The notes under the pieces were generated by a model that worked only from the letters and a program-made list of their open reading frames with translations, did no database searches and was not told the DNA's origin. Both the position numbers and the translations under genes were made by a program. Shown in pieces: positions 9,830 through 12,355 of a stretch of DNA of 12,355 nt (position 1 is the stretch's first letter; every line of letters starts with the position of its first letter). Source of the stretch: an uncultured Lachnospiraceae bacterium (GTDB lineage: Bacteria > Bacillota_A > Clostridia > Lachnospirales > Lachnospiraceae); contig CADBME010000194.1 of assembly GCA_902795715.1 (NCBI GenBank), forward strand, positions 1 to 12,355, written 5' to 3'.

Positions 9830-9868
9830 TCACGTTTCCTCCAACAATAAGATTGTGACAGTCAGATC

Positions 9869-9885
9869 CCTGACAGCCGGTCAGG
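9869..9885 (-). promoter_or_regulatory. Hairpin with competing partner in uvrB leader RNA
   Basis: In the uvrB transcript CCUGAC and GUCAGG form a 6-bp stem with a 5-nt loop (plus 9869-9885). The GUCAG arm can instead pair with a downstream CUGAC (plus 9861-9865), making a mutually exclusive 5-bp stem with a 4-nt loop. Both lie about 20-45 nt before the ribosome binding site. No poly-U follows, so this is not a terminator. Any regulatory role is conjecture. Confidence 0.4.
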
Positions 9886-9949
9886 ACTAACTTATTTCAT
9901 CGTTCAAAACATTTATACTCCCGCGGTCCGATAATTCTCAGCAAGCGGA

Positions 9950-9961
9950 TAGCACTCTTTT
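9950..9961. repeat. Isolated CIRCE-like half-site near uvrB start point
   Basis: TAGCACTCTTTT at 9950-9961 is identical over 12 bases to 10051-10062, the left half of the CIRCE element, at an offset of exactly 101 bp. The matching right half is absent (3 of 9 bases at the expected position). It falls just downstream of the predicted uvrB transcription start. Confidence 0.6.
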
Positions 9962-9977
9962 AGCCTGTAAGGAATTC

Positions 9978-10006
9978 ATTATAACAGAGGAAACTCAAAA
10001 TGTACA
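9978..10006 (-). promoter_or_regulatory. uvrB promoter (extended -10)
   Basis: On the minus strand a perfect TATAAT (9978-9983) carries an upstream TG in the extended -10 position. It lies 17 nt from TGTACA (10001-10006, four of six -35 bases). Transcription would start near 9971, giving a leader of about 140 nt to the uvrB ATG and probably serving uvrA and the genes after it. Confidence 0.75.
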
Positions 10007-10016
10007 GAAGAAAAAT

Positions 10017-10030
10017 CAAACAAATGTTCT
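10017..10030 (-). promoter_or_regulatory. LexA/SOS-like box upstream of uvrB
   Basis: The minus strand reads AGAACATTTGTTTG. The Gram-positive LexA consensus is CGAAC-N4-GTTCG/GTTYG, so the core GAAC-N4-GTTT matches with imperfect outer bases. It lies 10 nt upstream of the uvrB -35, a place where repression is plausible, and uvrB is a classic SOS gene. One imperfect site in AT-rich DNA could also be chance. Confidence 0.45.
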
Positions 10031-10049
10031 GCTCTTTTCTTTCCTCTTG

Positions 10050-10076
10050 TTAGCACTCTTTTTGTCTGAGTGCTAA
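10050..10076. promoter_or_regulatory. CIRCE element (HrcA operator)
   Basis: TTAGCACTC (10050-10058) and GAGTGCTAA (10068-10076) form the complete 9-bp CIRCE inverted repeat with the canonical 9-nt spacer and no mismatch. HrcA binds this to repress heat-shock genes. It ends 7 bp before the htpG -35, so it lies upstream of rather than within the predicted promoter. Confidence 0.97.
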
Positions 10077-10083
10077 ATTTCCC

Positions 10084-10112
10084 TTGACATTCAAATTATC
10101 AGGTATTAGTAT
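10084..10112 (+). promoter_or_regulatory. htpG promoter
   Basis: A perfect TTGACA (10084-10089) is followed by a 17-nt spacer and TAGTAT (10107-10112, four of six). Transcription would start near 10119, leaving an AT-rich leader of about 50 nt that ends in AAAGGAGATG before the ATG. The rest of the 342-bp intergenic region is accounted for by the uvrB and htpG control sites. Confidence 0.7.
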
Positions 10113-10171
10113 AGGAAATGATATTTTTAAAAAGATTATTTATTTTATATATCTAAAGGAGATGAAACACC

Positions 10172-12154
10172 ATGGCAAAACAAGGAAGTTTATCCATTAA
10201 CAGCGAAAACATTTTCCCGATTATCAAGAAATGGCTCTATTCAGATCATGATATTTTTATCCGCGAACTGGTAAGCAACGGCTGCGATGCCATCACCAAG
10301 CTGAAAAAGCTTTCTGTTATGGGCGAATTCAATGAGCCTGAAGGAAGCCGCTACAAAGTAGATGTCATAGTCAATCCGGAAGAAAAAACTATTCGATTTA
10401 TCGATAATGGTATCGGAATGACAGAAGAAGAAGTCGATGAATACATCAACCAGATTGCTTTTTCCGGTGCTGAGGCTTTCCTGGCTCAGTATAAAGACAA
10501 GGCCAGTGACGAGCAGATCATAGGCCATTTCGGTCTCGGTTTCTACTCAGCTTTCATGGTAGCAGACCGGGTTACCATCGACAGCCTCTCTTTCAAAGAA
10601 AATGCCGTCCCTGTTCATTGGGAATGTGACGGGGGTACAGAATTTACCATGGAAGACGGAGATCTCGAAGAGAGAGGAACTGTCGTCACCCTCTATCTTA
10701 ATGAAGACAGTTATGAGTTCTGCAACGAATACCGGGCAAGGGAAGTCCTGGAAAAATACTGTTCTTTCATGCCGGTAGAGATTTATTTCTCTGATGAGAC
10801 CAGGGAAGAAGAGGAGGCCAAAGAGGATATCCCGGACGTCGTAGACTCCAGCCTGGCCGATGACAAGGAAGATGACCTGGATTTCGAGGGAGAAGAAGGG
10901 GAAGCAGATGACAAAGATGCCGGTGAGGAAGACTCTGATGAGGAGGATGAGGAAGAAAAGGGACCCAAACCCATCAATGAGATCCATCCTCTGTGGACCA
11001 AGCATCCCAACGACTGCAGCGAGGAAGAATACAAAGAATTCTACAGAAATATTTTCCACGATTACAGGGAGCCCCTTTTCTGGATCCATCTGAACATGGA
11101 CTATCCCTTCAATCTGAAAGGTATTCTCTATTTCCCCAAGATCAATACCAAGTACGATACGATCGAAGGGACGATCAAGTTATACAATAACCAGGTATTC
11201 ATCGCGGATAACATCAAGGAAGTCATCCCGGAATATCTCCTGCTTCTCAAGGGCTGTATCGATTGTCCCGACCTGCCCCTGAACGTCTCCAGAAGTGCCC
11301 TGCAAAATGACGGATTTGTCAAGAAAATCTCTAATTACATTACCAAAAAAGTAGCGGAAAAACTGTCCGGCATGTGCAAGACCGACCGTGAAAACTATGA
11401 AAAATACTGGGACGACATCTGTCCCTTCATCAAGTTTGGCTGCATCCGGGATGAGAAGTTCAACGACAGGATGAAAGACTACATCATATTCAAGAATATG
11501 GATGACAAGTACATCACTCTGCCGGATTATCTGGAAGCCGGCAAGGAAAAATATGAAAATCAGGTCTTTTACATCACGGATGAGATCGCCCAGTCCCAGT
11601 ACATGAACATGTTCCGCGAGCAGGAGATGGATGCCATCTACCTCACTGACCAGATTGACAGCACTTTCATCACCCATCTGGAACAGCGCAATCCGGAAGT
11701 CCGCTTCATGAGAATCGACTCCGACCTGACCGACAACTTTAAAGAAGAACTGGATGAAGAAGAAGAGAAAAAGCTGACAGAAAAGCTGGCTGAGATCTTT
11801 AAGAAAGCAACCGGACAAGAGCAGCTGATTCTTAAAGTGGAAAAACTGAAGAATGCCGATACTCCGGCTATGATCACGGTTCAGGAGCAGAGCCGCCGTA
11901 TGGCTGAAATGATGGAAATGTACGGTATGGATTCCTCCCTTACGGGCATGGGAGCCCAGGGAGAGACTCTGGTTCTCAACCTCAACAATTCGCTGGTATC
12001 CTATGTCATGGACCATGAGGAAGGCGAAAACACCGAACTCATCTGCCAGCAGATCTATGATCTGGCCAGATTGGCCAACCATCCCCTGAAACCGGAGGAA
12101 ATGACAGCCTTTGTCGCAAGAAGCAACCGGATTCTGGGAATTCTCGCAAAATAG
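10172..12154 (+). CDS. htpG: Hsp90-family chaperone HtpG with long acidic linker
   Basis: Cytosolic ATP-dependent dimeric chaperone that remodels client proteins. The 660 residues begin with a GHKL ATPase domain (about 1-207), with E32/N36 in RELVSNGCDA, DNGIGM (78-83) and the lid/glycine motif GHFGLGFYSAF (118-128). The middle domain (about 268-500) carries NVSRSAL with R374, the likely ATP-contacting arginine. A C-terminal dimerisation domain follows and the protein ends GILAK without an MEEVD tail. Between N and middle domains lies a strongly acidic linker (about 209-263) with roughly 32 Asp/Glu and only five Lys/Arg, whereas E. coli HtpG has only a short linker. Start: AAAGGAG about 10 nt upstream. 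CIRCE upstream implies HrcA heat-shock control. The gene is monocistronic, with a terminator hairpin downstream. Confidence 0.97.
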   Translation: MAKQGSLSINSENIFPIIKKWLYSDHDIFIRELVSNGCDAITKLKKLSVMGEFNEPEGSRYKVDVIVNPEEKTIRFIDNGIGMTEEEVDEYINQIAFSGAEAFLAQYKDKASDEQIIGHFGLGFYSAFMVADRVTIDSLSFKENAVPVHWECDGGTEFTMEDGDLEERGTVVTLYLNEDSYEFCNEYRAREVLEKYCSFMPVEIYFSDETREEEEAKEDIPDVVDSSLADDKEDDLDFEGEEGEADDKDAGEEDSDEEDEEEKGPKPINEIHPLWTKHPNDCSEEEYKEFYRNIFHDYREPLFWIHLNMDYPFNLKGILYFPKINTKYDTIEGTIKLYNNQVFIADNIKEVIPEYLLLLKGCIDCPDLPLNVSRSALQNDGFVKKISNYITKKVAEKLSGMCKTDRENYEKYWDDICPFIKFGCIRDEKFNDRMKDYIIFKNMDDKYITLPDYLEAGKEKYENQVFYITDEIAQSQYMNMFREQEMDAIYLTDQIDSTFITHLEQRNPEVRFMRIDSDLTDNFKEELDEEEEKKLTEKLAEIFKKATGQEQLILKVEKLKNADTPAMITVQEQSRRMAEMMEMYGMDSSLTGMGAQGETLVLNLNNSLVSYVMDHEEGENTELICQQIYDLARLANHPLKPEEMTAFVARSNRILGILAK

Positions 12155-12204
12155 GTATTCTGCAGGCTTAGAATGATTCCAGGAAAAATATGATTTTACA
12201 TAAT

Positions 12205-12239
12205 CAGCCCCCTGCATCACACCAGGATGCAGGGGGCTG
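12205..12239 (+). terminator. htpG transcription terminator
   Basis: A perfect 14-bp stem (12205-12218 with 12226-12239) with a 7-nt loop (ACACCAG) lies about 50 nt after the htpG stop. It is followed by TATTATTT, a weak but T-rich tail. The GC-rich 5-C/5-G core makes it very stable. Confidence 0.85.
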
Positions 12240-12269
12240 TATTATTTAACTCATTTGTAAATCTGAATT

Positions 12270-12354
12270 TATATCAGATGGGAGATGACTCCCTCCTCTT
12301 AGGGGGGAGATAGTTAACTTCTATCAGTGGGAGTCCAATCTCCCATCTGATATA
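12270..12354. repeat. Large imperfect palindrome at right window edge
   Basis: A 17-bp perfect inverted repeat (12270-12286 with 12338-12354, outer bases TATATCAGATGGGAGAT) continues after a 2-nt bulge (CA) into GACTCCC/GGGAGTC (12287-12293 with 12329-12335). The centre is a 35-nt loop that contains its own small stem GATAG/CTATC (12309-12313, 12321-12325). Each arm can alternatively fold on itself: GGGAG-ATGA-CTCCC on the left, GGGAG-TCCAAT-CTCCC on the right. It has no coding frame and no poly-U directly after it inside the window. It could be a miniature transposable element, the subterminal hairpin of an insertion sequence, or a structured leader of a gene beyond the edge. Confidence 0.7.
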
Positions 12355-12355
12355 C

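Noticed and set aside
11180..12220. 346-codon open frame antisense to htpG
   Set aside because: Codon-register antisense shadow of htpG, and it would have to start inside the htpG terminator hairpin.

Overview
The window looks like ordinary chromosome from a low-to-mid GC Firmicute, most likely a clostridial (Lachnospiraceae-like) bacterium. The grounds are strong AGGAGG-type ribosome binding sites, TTGACA/TATAAT promoters, a perfect CIRCE (HrcA) element, a Gram-positive LexA-like box, an HtpG with a long acidic linker of the kind I associate with Lachnospiraceae, and a small uncharacterised protein at the left edge that resembles clostridial conserved hypotheticals. The assignment is inference from sequence features; no rRNA or other marker is present.

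Layout. Five co-directional genes on the minus strand run uvrB - uvrA - hflX - guaA - nagA (about 9829 down to 705), with gaps of 25 to about 100 bp and no convincing internal terminator. A strong intrinsic terminator (580-625) closes the run. Beyond it, also on the minus strand, is a separately promoted gene cut by the left window edge (377 to <1). Its promoter is unusual: a 17-bp inverted repeat occupies the -35/-10 spacer and a second copy lies over the predicted transcription start. On the right, htpG (10172-12154) runs the other way and ends at a 14-bp-stem hairpin. The last 85 bp hold a large, nearly perfect palindrome that touches the window edge.

Functions. UvrA and UvrB are the damage-recognition half of nucleotide excision repair. 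HflX is a ribosome-splitting GTPase of stress response, GuaA makes GMP, NagA deacetylates GlcNAc-6-phosphate, and HtpG is the bacterial Hsp90. The divergent uvrB/htpG intergenic region (9830-10171) is the regulatory hub: SOS-like and heat-shock sites sit within about 130 bp of each other, so DNA-damage and protein-damage responses are arranged back to back.

No mobile element genes, CRISPR arrays, tRNA or rRNA genes were seen. I found no clear undescribed multi-gene system. The best leads are the double operator in front of the partial gene, the CIRCE placement and extra half-site between uvrB and htpG, the acidic HtpG linker, and the right-edge palindrome.
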